A DNA stretch of 64,000 nt from UBA6623 sp965238125 (GTDB lineage: Bacteria > Acidobacteriota > Terriglobia > Bryobacterales > UBA6623): assembly GCA_965238125.1 (NCBI GenBank), contig OZ250179.1, positions 5,518,001 to 5,582,000 on the forward strand, written 5' to 3'. Made by a program: the position numbers and the translations under genes. How positions within the stretch are numbered: the first letter of the stretch is position 1; every line of letters begins with the position of its first letter. Below the pieces are notes generated by a model. That model was not told the DNA's origin. It searched no databases and saw only the letters and a program-made list of their open reading frames with translations. Below are positions 8,885-17,458 of this stretch, in pieces.

Positions 8885-9284
8885 TGGGGGGGCAGTTCGG
8901 GGTGGCAGTTCGGGGACGAGGCAGTTCGGGGACGGAGCCCGAACTCTGGAGCTGAACCCGCCGTGCGATAACAGCCTCGAGAATGCCGCGGGCGGCCCGT
9001 GTGGTGGCGGAGGGCGTACCGCACCACATCACCCAACGGGGTAATGTTCGCGATGCAACGTATGCGGGAATGCCGCTGGGCAACCGCGAGTTTGTCGCCG
9101 GTCTGGAGCGGAAATTTGGTCGCCGACTGACGCTTCACGACCCCGGTCCACAACCGAAGAGGAAAGCTGCATCGCCTTGAATCGCCGCGAGGCCGAGTTC
9201 GGGCTCCGTCCCCGAACTCCCCCCCGAACTCCCCCCGTCCCCGAACTCCCCCCGCCCGAACTCCCCGAACTCCCCCGTCCAAAC
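8885..9284 (+). mobile_element. Mini-RAYT element: inverted repeat arrays around a deleted RAYT
   Basis: A GCAGTTCGGGG array plus hairpin (8885-8944), a leader nearly identical to 6549-6607, a 65-codon internally deleted RAYT frame (8983-9180), and the inverted array CCCCGAACTCC (about 9190-9284). It looks like a non-autonomous element made of array, gene ends and array, mobilisable in trans by a RAYT. Confidence 0.65.
8983..9180 (+). pseudogene. Internally deleted RAYT gene
   Basis: Encodes MPRAARVVAEGVPHHITQRG and, one residue later, RDATYAGMPLGNREF... to a basic tail. Against the full RAYT at 5626, this fuses the first ~21 residues to the last ~45 (compare RQATYSGLPLGDQQF there), deleting about 155 residues with the HUH motif and catalytic core. 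The deletion keeps the frame open. A 65-residue peptide could be made but cannot be a nuclease. Confidence 0.8.
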
Positions 9285-9724
9285 TGCCCTCGTAAAAGGC
9301 CTCCGCTTCGGCGAGATCAAATTGAGCTTGACCGGATTGCCCCCAGTCATCAGTGGCCCGCGGGAAATAACAAACCGCCAGGACGATCAAACAAACCGTC
9401 AGGAATATTGCGAGGAAGACGGCGCTTTCAACCAAGCGCAGCAGATCCCTCCATGACACGAGCGATGACGCAAGCGGTTTCGGCGCGGCCTTTGGCCTAT
9501 CGTTGGCGCTTTGTTCCGGCATGGCGTCGAGAGAGCGTCCTTGCCCTCTATTCCGGCACGCGCGACCAAGGTCGCCCGGGCGATGTCTTGCGGGCCGGCG
9601 CGCTAACGCAACGTAGCGTCAGCCCCCGAGCAATCGGTTGAGCGGTCTTGTTGCGGTCACGAAAGGTTGTTATTTTCGACGGCACCTACCCGCGAGTCGA
9701 GCCGCGGGCTTATTCTAGAACCCG

Positions 9725-11539
9725 ATGCCGCACTTACCATTCGACAACACCGAACCGTCAGGAACCCCCGACCGCCCCTCCCGCCGCCATCTGCTCACGA
9801 CGCTCGCGGGCGTCGGAGTGTCCTCGACTCCCTTTGGGCGTGCCCTTGCCGCGCAAGCCGAGAACGCGCCCCGCGTGACGGCTGCAATGATCCGCCAAGC
9901 CGAGTGGATCGCCGGTCTCGAATTCAGCGACGAGGATCGCGAAAAGATGCTGGGTCGACTCAACCGCGAGGCCGAGGGGCTGGCGAAGCTTCGTGGCGTC
10001 TCGATCGACAATAGCGTTCCGCCGGCGCTGACGTTTCATCCGAGCATGCCGACGCAGGGCGTGGAGTCGGTCCCGGTCCGACCTGCCGCGGCGCTTGGCC
10101 GACAAAAAGGCCGACCGACCACACTTCCGGCAACCGACGAAGACCTTGCTTTCCTGTCGCTCGCCGAACTGGCGGAACTGGTGCGCACGCGGCAGGTTTC
10201 TTCCGTTGAGCTGACCAGGCTCTATCTCGACCGCCTGCGCCGTTTCGACCCGGTTCTGAAATGCGTCATCACTCTGCTCGAGAAACCCGCGCTCGCTCAG
10301 GCCGCGCAAGCCGACCGTGAAATCGCGGCGGGTAATTACCGAGGCCCCTTGCACGGCATCCCGTGGGGCGCGAAAGACCTTTTGGCCCTACCGGGGTACC
10401 CGACCACTTGGGGCGCGAAGCCCTATGAAAACCAAATGCGCACGGAAAAAGCCGCCGTCATCGAACGCCTCGAGCAGGCGGGCGCGGTCTTGATCGCGAA
10501 GCTCACCTTGGGCGCTTTGGCGATGGGTGATGTGTGGTTCGGCGGGATGACCCGCAACCCTTGGAAGCCCGCGCAGGGCTCGAGCGGATCGTCGGCGGGT
10601 TCGGCCTCCGCCACGGCGGCCGGGTTGGCCGGTTTCACGATCGGCACCGAAACGCTCGGCAGCATTGTTTCCCCCTGCACGCGATGCGGCGTGACGGGTC
10701 TGCGCCCGACGTTCGGGCGGGTCTCCCGCCACGGGGCGATGGCGCTTGCCTGGAGCATGGACAAGATCGGTCCCATCGCGCGTTCGGCGGAAGATTGCGC
10801 GCTGGTCTTTGATGCTCTGCACGGCGGTGACTCGCGGGACCCGACGACCATTGACCGGCCCTTCGAGTGGCCCGCGTCAATCGACTGGCCGTCGATCAAA
10901 GTCGGCTACGTCGAAACCCTTTTCGATGACACCCGCGTGGACACGATCGAAGACCCCGAGGAGCGCGAGCGGGAAAGAGAATGGCTTGCCTTCGATCGCC
11001 GCGCCCTCGAATTGTCGCATCGGATGAGTCGGGAAATGGGTTTCCGACTTCGCCCCATTCGCTTGCCCGACAAGTACCCGCTCGACGGGGTGGGGAAGAT
11101 CCTGGGGGCGGAAGCGGCGGCGGCGTTCGACGAGTTAACGCGCTCCGGCGGCGATGATCAGCTGACGCGCCAAAGTCCCGACGCTTGGCCCACGTCGTTT
11201 CGCGTCGGGCAATTGACTTCGGCGGTCGACTACATTCGCGCGAATCGTATCCGCACAATGATCGCCCGCGACATGGAAAAGCTGATGTCGTCGGTAGACG
11301 TTTACTTGTCGCCCAGTTTCGGCCCGAATTTGGCGTTGACGAATATCACCGGGCACCCGGCCGTCGTTGTTCCGAACGGTTTTCGCGCAGCCGACGGCAC
11401 GCCTACGAGCATTACGTTCACGGGGAAGCTTTTCGGCGAATCGACGGTGCTGGCTCTGGCCCAGGCGTATCAACAGAGGACGGATTATCACCGGCGGCAT
11501 CCGCCGATTGAGTCCGCTGTTGCGGTGCGGGGAGTTTAA
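9725..11539 (+). CDS. Amidase-signature hydrolase with Tat-like signal
   Basis: A 604-residue amidase-signature enzyme that hydrolyses an amide or ester of unknown identity. It opens with a twin-Arg leader (RRHLLTTLAGVGVS, Arg 20-21) and AQA, so export is likely. The Ser-Ser-Lys triad is recognisable: Lys in IPWGAKDLL (K217), the cis-Ser in GSSGSSAGSA (about 285-293) and the nucleophile Ser in TETLGSIVSP (about S313). About 140 residues precede the catalytic domain, more than in GatA. ATG 9725 has a weak ribosome-binding site. It is unlikely to be tRNA amidotransferase GatA, because GatB/C are absent and a signal is present. Confidence 0.85.
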   Translation: MPHLPFDNTEPSGTPDRPSRRHLLTTLAGVGVSSTPFGRALAAQAENAPRVTAAMIRQAEWIAGLEFSDEDREKMLGRLNREAEGLAKLRGVSIDNSVPPALTFHPSMPTQGVESVPVRPAAALGRQKGRPTTLPATDEDLAFLSLAELAELVRTRQVSSVELTRLYLDRLRRFDPVLKCVITLLEKPALAQAAQADREIAAGNYRGPLHGIPWGAKDLLALPGYPTTWGAKPYENQMRTEKAAVIERLEQAGAVLIAKLTLGALAMGDVWFGGMTRNPWKPAQGSSGSSAGSASATAAGLAGFTIGTETLGSIVSPCTRCGVTGLRPTFGRVSRHGAMALAWSMDKIGPIARSAEDCALVFDALHGGDSRDPTTIDRPFEWPASIDWPSIKVGYVETLFDDTRVDTIEDPEEREREREWLAFDRRALELSHRMSREMGFRLRPIRLPDKYPLDGVGKILGAEAAAAFDELTRSGGDDQLTRQSPDAWPTSFRVGQLTSAVDYIRANRIRTMIARDMEKLMSSVDVYLSPSFGPNLALTNITGHPAVVVPNGFRAADGTPTSITFTGKLFGESTVLALAQAYQQRTDYHRRHPPIESAVAVRGV

Positions 11540-11554
11540 GAGATAACCCCTTGA

Positions 11555-11610
11555 GGACCGACGTGAGTGTCGGTCCGTACTGTCGACCAGGACCGACACG
11601 AGTGCCGGTC
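11555..11610. repeat. Two palindromic repeats, CACGAGTG family
   Basis: First copy GGACCGAC-gtgagt-GTCGGTCC (11555-11576); second GACCGACAC-ga-GTGCCGGTC (11591-11610, one mismatch). They lie in the gap beyond the amidase stop. Relatives occur at 21192-21211, 21310-21322 and 42803-42822. Confidence 0.75.
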
Positions 11611-11619
11611 ACTACAAAC

Positions 11620-11684
11620 CAAGCATGCGCCCGTCTCGCTAGGACGCTCCCTTTGAAACCGTGAATGAATACGAGTGGAGGCAT
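11620..11684 (-). pseudogene. N-terminal stub of an alpha/beta hydrolase
   Basis: ATG 11684 opens MPPLVFIHGFKGSVLARR, the first strand and HG oxyanion motif of a lipase-like alpha/beta hydrolase. After roughly 20 codons the frame enters the palindromic repeats and all family similarity ends. If the ISNCY element is removed, this start lies only a few bases after the stop of the small membrane-protein gene at 13328, so it was probably the next gene of that operon before deletion. Confidence 0.5.
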
Positions 11685-11696
11685 AGCTAGCTAGCT

Positions 11697-13330
11697 TAGC
11701 TACTTTCCGGTGCAAAATTCGCTGTTTCGACGCGTATGGGGTGCGCTGGCTTGCCGCGCGGCGAAAGCGTACCATCGACTTCGCGGTTTCCCCGGCTCGC
11801 GGCCCCGACTCGCCGCGGCACGCCGCTCCAACTCTACCCCGAGGCTGTCGCCATGACCCGTCCCATGCTCATCAGATTGTCCGCGATCACTCCCAGTCCA
11901 ACCCATCTCTCGATCCCCTCCTGCCCGCGATACCGACTGCGGTTCAACCCATGGCGGCGCTTCAAAACACTAATCCGTCCTTCACAACCGCATCGCCAAC
12001 GCTGCCCTTTCTTGAACCATCTCTTCTTTTGCAGTTGCCGCCGCGGCTCACTGCGCGTGTGGCGGTTCGGCACCGAGACCCACTTCACGCCCTTCTGTTG
12101 CACCGCCCGCTCGTTGGCTTGGGAATAAAACCCGCCGTCGGCCGCCACCAGTTGCGGCACATGTCCGAAACATTTTTCGTGCGCCTCCACCGCCGGCACC
12201 AACAGTTCGCTGTCGCTCGGCCTTTCCGCGAAAACTTCGTAGCTGGTGATGATCTGGTTTTCGGCTTCTTGAATCTTCACCATCTTGCCGAATTCCGTCG
12301 GCCGGCTCGCCTTGCCTTTGCGAATGATCTCGGTGTGCGGCTCAAACACACTGACCAGCTTGTCGGGATGGTGCGTCTCGCCTCGCAAAACCCGCGCCCG
12401 CGTCTGCCGCATCACCTGCTTGACGCGATCCGTCATCACTCCCAGTTGCTGTCCCAACGCCTTCAACCCGCCGCCCTGGTTGCTGATCTCGCGGCGCACT
12501 CGTTGCGCTTGATTGACCACCTGGCGCGTCACCCGCAACAGCCGCCGGTACGCTTTCTCTTTGCGTTTCTCGCCGATCGGCCCCTTCCGCCTCGCCGCCA
12601 ACGCCACCTCCAACACGCGCCGTTCGACGCTCCGCATCCGATCCCGAACCTTGTTTCGCAAACCGCCTTTCTTCGCCGCCGCGATTTTCTTGATCACCCG
12701 CGTCAACACGCGCGCGCCGTCGCCCAACAGACTCGAGTCGGTCGGATAGTGGATGTTCGTCTCGACCACGGTGGTGTCGACGCGCAGCTTGCGTCCCTGC
12801 ACGATCCGCTTTTGGCGGGCCAAGACGATGAGGCGCTGGTGCAAGGCGACGATGACCTGAGGGCCCAGCGCCTGTGCTTGCCGCACCAGGGTCTTGGCGT
12901 CGGGTACTTTCTCCATGCCCAGGCGGCAAAAGCCGCGGTAGACCAAGTTGGCGCGCACTTCCCGCTCCAGCGTTTCGTAGCTCCAGTTGCGGATGTGTTT
13001 GAGCAGCAGCATGCGCAACACGACTTCGGCCGGGGTTTGGCGCCGACCGCGGCGGCGGCTTTGGGGGCGGCGCTTTCCCTGTGCTTCGTAAACGCTGTCC
13101 AGCAACTCGTCATCGTCGAGCAGCTGGTCGACCTGGCGCATCCACGGTTCCCAAAGATCGGCCACTTCCGCGGTCAGCAGACCGTCCCACAAACTCGGCT
13201 GGGTGTGTTTTCTGCAGGTCATGTTGGGTAAGACGTACGGAAACATAAAGCGTTACTTTGTTTCGGACAAAATTGCCCTCCCCTATCAAATCAGCCCCGG
13301 ATACACCCTTTTTGCACCGGAAAGTAGCTA
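11697..13330 (-). mobile_element. ISNCY-type insertion sequence
   Basis: About 1.63 kb bounded by exact 19-bp inverted repeats GCTACTTTCCGGTGCAAAA (11699-11717; inverted 13310-13328), extended by TA on each side. It contains one transposase gene. The flanks (GCTAGCTT on the left, GCACTTTT on the right) are rich in TAGC, and a target duplication cannot be assigned without ambiguity. Confidence 0.85.
11834..13246 (-). CDS. ISNCY-family transposase
   Basis: A 470-residue transposase that fills the element. The N-terminal region (QTPAEVVLRMLLLKHIRNWS, YETLEREVRANLVYRGFC) is the helical domain seen in ISNCY and IS1182-like proteins. LRVDTTVVETNIHYPTDSSL holds the first catalytic Asp, and VAADGGFYSQANE holds a second. 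The C-terminus GCEGRISVLKRRHGLNRSRY supplies the Glu. The start may be 13246 or the in-frame ATG at 13222. The frame is intact, so the enzyme may be active. Confidence 0.85.
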   Translation of the reverse strand: MFPYVLPNMTCRKHTQPSLWDGLLTAEVADLWEPWMRQVDQLLDDDELLDSVYEAQGKRRPQSRRRGRRQTPAEVVLRMLLLKHIRNWSYETLEREVRANLVYRGFCRLGMEKVPDAKTLVRQAQALGPQVIVALHQRLIVLARQKRIVQGRKLRVDTTVVETNIHYPTDSSLLGDGARVLTRVIKKIAAAKKGGLRNKVRDRMRSVERRVLEVALAARRKGPIGEKRKEKAYRRLLRVTRQVVNQAQRVRREISNQGGGLKALGQQLGVMTDRVKQVMRQTRARVLRGETHHPDKLVSVFEPHTEIIRKGKASRPTEFGKMVKIQEAENQIITSYEVFAERPSDSELLVPAVEAHEKCFGHVPQLVAADGGFYSQANERAVQQKGVKWVSVPNRHTRSEPRRQLQKKRWFKKGQRWRCGCEGRISVLKRRHGLNRSRYRGQEGIERWVGLGVIADNLMSMGRVMATASG

Positions 13331-13648
13331 GCACTTTTTCCTCCCTGTAACCACAACATGGGCGGCCAGGCAAAGAGCGGCGAAAACGCTAAGGGCCGGA
13401 AGGGGCAGCAGGTATTTGGCGGGAGTGTAGACGGCGGCGATGATCAGCACGAGCGGCAGAAAGACATTGCCGAAATTCATGGCCTGTGCGGCGTGGCGAG
13501 CGACCCGGGATAAATCCCGCGAATCAAACAACGCCTGAACCAGCAGAAGGTTCAGTATTCCGATTCCGAAGCACGCGATGTGGCCCAGCCGCGGCAGTCG
13601 CCGGGATACATCCGCGTAGTCACCGATTCGTCTCTCCTGATAGACAAT
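13328..13648 (-). CDS. Small membrane protein, operon neighbour of radical SAM gene
   Basis: An open frame of about 100 codons that follows the radical SAM stop with almost no gap. It encodes RRLPRLGHIACFGIGILNLL, a second hydrophobic segment near NVFLPLVLIIAAVY and a third near ALSVFAALCLAAHVVV, ending in a basic GRKKC tail, so about three membrane helices. No ATG opens the full frame: only ATT (13648) or internal TTG/ATG codons are available. The stop lies at the boundary of the ISNCY element, so the insertion hit the junction to the next gene. Function is unknown. Confidence 0.5.
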   Translation of the reverse strand: MVYQERRIGDYADVSRRLPRLGHIACFGIGILNLLLVQALFDSRDLSRVARHAAQAMNFGNVFLPLVLIIAAVYTPAKYLLPLPALSVFAALCLAAHVVVTGRKKC

Positions 13649-13654
13649 CCGGCG

Positions 13655-14995
13655 TCACGCCGGCGCGCCGACACCCTGCCTGCCGTAGCATTCCTTGCGA
13701 ATCTCCTTTCGCTTCGCGGACTGCTCCGGGGAATAGAGATCGCGCATTAGGTCGCGAAAACCGTCCTCCAGCTCATCGGCGCTCATCTGTTTCGGACGGT
13801 AAGTCACATCGAAGAGCGTGCAGGAGTCCCAGAATACGGGCTTCAACAACCGTCCCTCGGACCGGAGTCTGCCGTAGAGTTCCGTGCCGGGGAAAGGAGT
13901 CAGGATGGTGATTTGGACCTCCGACAGCCCGCTCGCCTGAACAAACTCCCTCGTGCGGTCGAACACCCCCACATCGTCCTGGTCGAATCCAAAGATGAAG
14001 CAGCCGTTGACGGTAATCCCATAAGACTGGATCTTGCGGATCTTGGCGGTGTAGTCGGCGAGCCGGCTCCGCTTCCAGCGCCGGCTGTCAACCCGGTCGA
14101 GGGCGGCGGGATCCACCGACTCCAGTCCGATCAGGACCTGCGCGCAACCGGAAAGGGCCAGCAACTCGAGAAGCTCATCATCGTCAGCCACCGACAGGTC
14201 TGTTTCTGTAAACCAGCGGATTCGGTATTCGGCGAACAGCCGCGCCAACTCGCGAGCCCACTTCTTTGAGACGAAAGTGTTGTCGTCGGCCAGTTCGATA
14301 AAAGGCTCTGGCCAGATGTTGAGAATCGCTTCGAGTTCACGCCGAACCTGGGCGAGGGGCTTGATCTTGTAAGGCGAAATCAGTCGCGACGCCCCACAGA
14401 ACTCGCAGTCCAACGGGCAGCCCCGGCTTGTCTGAAGCGTGAGCCGGTTGTACCGACCGACATCGAGCATGTCGTAACGAGGGACCTGAGCCTGCGCGAG
14501 GTCAAATCGCCGGCTACTGTCCATTGACGAATATCGGGAGCGCAGAGCGCCGGTTTCGAAGTCGGAGAGCAACTCCGGCCAGAGCAGCTCGGCTTCGCCC
14601 ACGACGACAGCGTCCGCGTGGGCGAGGGCCTCATCCGGAAGTGCGGTAACGTGGAGCCCGCCCAGCACAACCGTCACGCCGGCTTCTCGTAGCTGGTCGG
14701 CGATTAGATAAGCGTCGAGAATGCGCGCAGTGAGAGCCGAGATGGCGACGATGTCGTAGTCGGCGCTCGCAATCCGAGCGGACGCACCATCGGTTAGCTC
14801 GTCGATCTCCCGGTACTCGGCCTCCCAGTTCACCGGCGTGTGAGCGGCCAGCGTCAGCAAAGATAGACTCGGTAGCGAGGCGATGACCTGCCCGCGTTCG
14901 ATAAAGCCGGGCAACGTCATGCCAAGCCGCCGCAGCTCGTCGCTTTTCACCCGGACACCGCTCATGGCCAGTGATAGGACGCGGCGTGATTTCAT
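13655..14995 (-). CDS. B12-binding radical SAM protein
   Basis: A 446-residue enzyme with an N-terminal cobalamin-binding Rossmann region (strands around ADYDIVAISALTARI and VTVVLGGLHVTALPDEAL) and a radical SAM core with the CX3CX2C cluster motif in SRGCPLDCEFCGAS. LIGLESVD and FIFGFDQDD later in the barrel are typical. Such proteins alter lipids, cofactors or natural products; the substrate is not evident. The frame extends to 15193, but ATG 14995 follows GGAGGAGG and begins the family-like MKSRRVLSLAMSG. The next gene downstream is a small membrane protein. No biosynthetic cluster is visible. Confidence 0.85.
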   Translation of the reverse strand: MKSRRVLSLAMSGVRVKSDELRRLGMTLPGFIERGQVIASLPSLSLLTLAAHTPVNWEAEYREIDELTDGASARIASADYDIVAISALTARILDAYLIADQLREAGVTVVLGGLHVTALPDEALAHADAVVVGEAELLWPELLSDFETGALRSRYSSMDSSRRFDLAQAQVPRYDMLDVGRYNRLTLQTSRGCPLDCEFCGASRLISPYKIKPLAQVRRELEAILNIWPEPFIELADDNTFVSKKWARELARLFAEYRIRWFTETDLSVADDDELLELLALSGCAQVLIGLESVDPAALDRVDSRRWKRSRLADYTAKIRKIQSYGITVNGCFIFGFDQDDVGVFDRTREFVQASGLSEVQITILTPFPGTELYGRLRSEGRLLKPVFWDSCTLFDVTYRPKQMSADELEDGFRDLMRDLYSPEQSAKRKEIRKECYGRQGVGAPA

Positions 14996-15337
14996 CGGAC
15001 CCTCCTCCGTGTTTCTGAAAACGAGTTTACGGGCAGACACCGGAAGCGAAAACCCCTGACGTGACAGTTTTTGAAGTGTCACAATTCGGACAGCTTTTGG
15101 CCGATTGGGGCGAGTGGGAGCCGTCGCGCAGCGATAGGAGGCGGAGATGGACATTCGCATCAGCAGGGAAAGCGAAGTCCCGCCAGACCACATCTTGGTA
15201 CTTTTCGGCTGATTCAGAGATGCGTGTGCTGTACCGAATGATCCCGGTTCCAGACGCGGATAAACACTACCGGGTAGGTGACGCGGAAGTGGATAAATTG
15301 CCGCGCAAGGGAGAGGGCTGGATGAGAAATGTGGGGG
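14996..15337. other. Intergenic region without recognisable gene
   Basis: About 340 bp between the radical SAM start and the MetX stop. Open frames here lack family features or ribosome-binding sites. I see no riboswitch, tRNA or obvious repeat. Confidence 0.4.
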
Positions 15338-16465
15338 CTAGGCCTGCTTGCGGCGTTCGCGGGCGAGCAAACGAAACGTGTTTTCGAGGAAATGCTTGAT
15401 CAGGTCGGTGAGCTCGCCGACTTCAAGCAAGAAGGCGTCATGCCCGTGGTTGGAAGGCAGTTCCACGTAGGCCACGTCAAGATTGCGGCTGCGCAGCGTG
15501 CGGACGATCTGCTGCGACTGATAGCTGGGGTACAACCAATCGGAGGTGAAGCTGACCACCAGATAGCGCGCTTCCGAGCGTGCCAGCGCTTCGCCGAAGG
15601 AGTTATATCCCGCGCTCAGATCGATCGAATCCATCGCGCGCGTGATCGTTAGGTACGAGTTGGCGTCGAAGCGGCTGACGAACTGTCCGCCACGATAGCG
15701 GAGATAGCTTTCTACTTCGAACAAACCCGCGAACTCATCTTCTTGGCTGCGCGCCTTGCGCCGCCGCCGCCCGAATTTCTCGCGCATCGACTCGTCGCTC
15801 ATGTAGGTGATGTGGCCGACCATGCGGGCGACGGCGAGTCCGCGCATCGGCCCGGGTTCGGGATAGTAGTCCCCGCCGTTCCAGTCCGGGTCGGCCATGA
15901 TCGATTGACGACCGACTTCGTTGAAGGCGATCTGTTGCGCCGAGTGTTGCAACGTGGTCGCGATGGGTATCGCCGAGGCAACACACTCGGGATAATCAAC
16001 GACCCATTGGAGGACCTGCATACCGCCCATCGAGCCGCCGGCGACGGCCAACAATTTCTTGATCCCAAGATGCTCGACGAGCATCTTTTGCAGGCGAACC
16101 ATGTCGCCGATTGTGATGAAGGGAAAAGCAGAGCCGTAGGGCGCGCCGGTAACGGGATTCACCGATGCGGGACCCGTCGTGCCGCGGCAGCCGCCGAGAG
16201 CGTTCGAACTGATCACGCAATAGCGATTGGTGTCCAAGCCCTTGCCGGGACCGATCATGTTGTCCCACCACCCGGGCTTGCCGTCTTCTTCGCTGATGCC
16301 GGCGGCGTGCGCGTCGCCGGAAAACGCGTGCATGATGAGAATCGCGTTGTCGCGCTCGGCGTTCAACTCGCCATACGTTTCGTAGGCGACATCGATGTCG
16401 GACAGGGTTTCGCCGCTGTCGAGTTGAATCGACGGGAAGTGAGCAACCTGCGGTTTGACAAGCAT
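15338..16465 (-). CDS. metX: Homoserine O-acyltransferase MetX
   Basis: A 375-residue alpha/beta-hydrolase-fold acyltransferase that activates homoserine with acetyl-CoA (or succinyl-CoA) for methionine synthesis. The nucleophile is the Ser of AGGSMGGMQ, the acid the Asp of SFTSDWLYP and the base the His of [24 protein letters not shown] and [14 protein letters not shown] are classic MetX. Length is standard. MetW, usually encoded next door, lies about 43 kb away at 59325. No SAM riboswitch is apparent upstream. Acetyl versus succinyl specificity cannot be decided from what I can read. Confidence 0.93.
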   Translation of the reverse strand: MLVKPQVAHFPSIQLDSGETLSDIDVAYETYGELNAERDNAILIMHAFSGDAHAAGISEEDGKPGWWDNMIGPGKGLDTNRYCVISSNALGGCRGTTGPASVNPVTGAPYGSAFPFITIGDMVRLQKMLVEHLGIKKLLAVAGGSMGGMQVLQWVVDYPECVASAIPIATTLQHSAQQIAFNEVGRQSIMADPDWNGGDYYPEPGPMRGLAVARMVGHITYMSDESMREKFGRRRRKARSQEDEFAGLFEVESYLRYRGGQFVSRFDANSYLTITRAMDSIDLSAGYNSFGEALARSEARYLVVSFTSDWLYPSYQSQQIVRTLRSRNLDVAYVELPSNHGHDAFLLEVGELTDLIKHFLENTFRLLARERRKQA

Positions 16466-16603
16466 TGTCGGCCGGGTCGTGACGAGCCGCTTTCAGGATA
16501 CCGGACGGATCGCGCGATCGGGGAATAGTGAACGCCCGGGGCCGGCTCGCCCACGGTGATCCCGGATCGGTCGAAACGACGCGGGCCGGGCCGCGTACAC
16601 AAG

Positions 16604-16636
16604 AAACGGCAGCCCGTGGAAGGGCTGCCGTGTTTT
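16604..16636. terminator. Bidirectional hairpin terminator
   Basis: Perfect 9-bp stem CGGCAGCCC (16607-16615) and GGGCTGCCG (16622-16630) with a 6-nt loop. TGTTTT follows on the plus strand and TTTCTT on the minus strand. It lies downstream of the H1-like gene (minus). Confidence 0.75.
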
Positions 16637-16760
16637 CCAAATCAGTCGCCGACCACCAAGCCGATCGGCTTGGCGCTTGTCAGGACTGCTCCCCGCCGGC
16701 GCGGACATCCTCGTAACACGGGTGACTCACGCCGGCGGATCATCCCGCCTCAACGGACGA

Positions 16761-17000
16761 CTACTTCTTTTTCTTCTTCGCGGCCTTCTTCTTGGCGGCT
16801 TTTTTCGCCGGAGCCTTCTTGGCCGGCTTCTTCGCTGCCTTCTTGACTACCTTCTTCTTGGCGGCCTTTTTGGCCACCGGCTTCTTCGCTGCCTTCTTGG
16901 CTACTTTCTTCTTGGCGGCCTTTTTGACTGCCGGCTTCTTCGCTGCCTTCTTGGCTACCTTTTTCTTGGTTGCCTTCTTTGCGGCTTTTTTCTTTGCCAT
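16761..17000 (-). CDS. Lys/Ala-repeat histone H1-like protein
   Basis: A 79-residue protein made almost only of Lys and Ala with a few Pro, Val and Thr (units such as KKAAKKPAVKKAAKKK). It resembles the C-terminal tails of histone H1, bacterial Hc2-like proteins and AlgP, which bind DNA through charge. The DNA is correspondingly repetitive. ATG 17000 follows a GGTGATC ribosome-binding region. It stands alone, with a strong hairpin terminator about 125 bp downstream. Such repeats change length easily, so the copy number in assemblies should be treated with care. Confidence 0.85.
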   Translation of the reverse strand: MAKKKAAKKATKKKVAKKAAKKPAVKKAAKKKVAKKAAKKPVAKKAAKKKVVKKAAKKPAKKAPAKKAAKKKAAKKKKK

Positions 17001-17458
17001 GTCGAGATCACCTCACTGTGTGGAATAAACGTTCTTGATAGAACTCTGAGCGTCGGGAAGCGACCGGTTCGGCCGTTGGCTACTGTCGGCAGCCACGAAA
17101 CTCTTCTCGTACGCCGCTACATAAGTCATCCTAAATGTTTTAGCACGATACGGGGCCAACTCCAAACATTTTTTTCATTTTTCATTTAGAAAAAGTCGCC
17201 GCAACGCCGTGCGATAACCCGGAGTCTTCACGAGAAACGCTCACAACCCCTATAAATAGGGGCTTTCGTGCGTGTTGTCTCCGAGAGCACGCGCCAATCG
17301 GCATCAGTGAAATAGTCTGCAAAACGTTGCACAGCGCGGCAAGAAAAACGTGATCGCACAGCGCGCGCGTTGTGATTCGCATGCGAAGCGATCGTACACA
17401 GGGACGATCGCGCACGCCGGTTTTTGCTCTCGTCGAACGAATGCGTTACCTTCACTGT
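17001..17458. other. Divergent intergenic region with hairpin
   Basis: About 460 bp between the H1-like gene (minus) and the M16 peptidase (plus), partly AT-rich (around 17120-17190), as expected for promoters. A CCCCTA-taaa-TAGGGG hairpin lies at about 17250. No further gene is supported. Confidence 0.4.

Larger units (their letters stand above)
8711..9522 (-). pseudogene. Putative membrane-anchored protein split by the mini-RAYT element
   Basis: The 5' part (9522 to about 9285) encodes a basic start, one clear membrane helix (AVFLAIFLTVCLIVLAVCYF) and a soluble stretch ending FYEGSLD, then runs into the GAGTTCGGGG array. Beyond the element, a compatible reading frame from about 8884 to a TGA at 8711-8713 encodes 57 residues beginning ELDVTWMHRAWGAP. 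The simplest reading is one gene interrupted by the 0.4-kb repeat element. No target duplication is visible, and I do not recognise the protein, so the link between the halves is inference. Confidence 0.45.

Noticed and set aside
11741..13231. 496-codon frame opposite the ISNCY transposase
   Set aside because: High-GC shadow of the real gene; the His/Arg/Leu-rich protein has no family features.
16466..16603. SAM riboswitch before metX
   Set aside because: No recognisable conserved stems or terminator-antiterminator pair.
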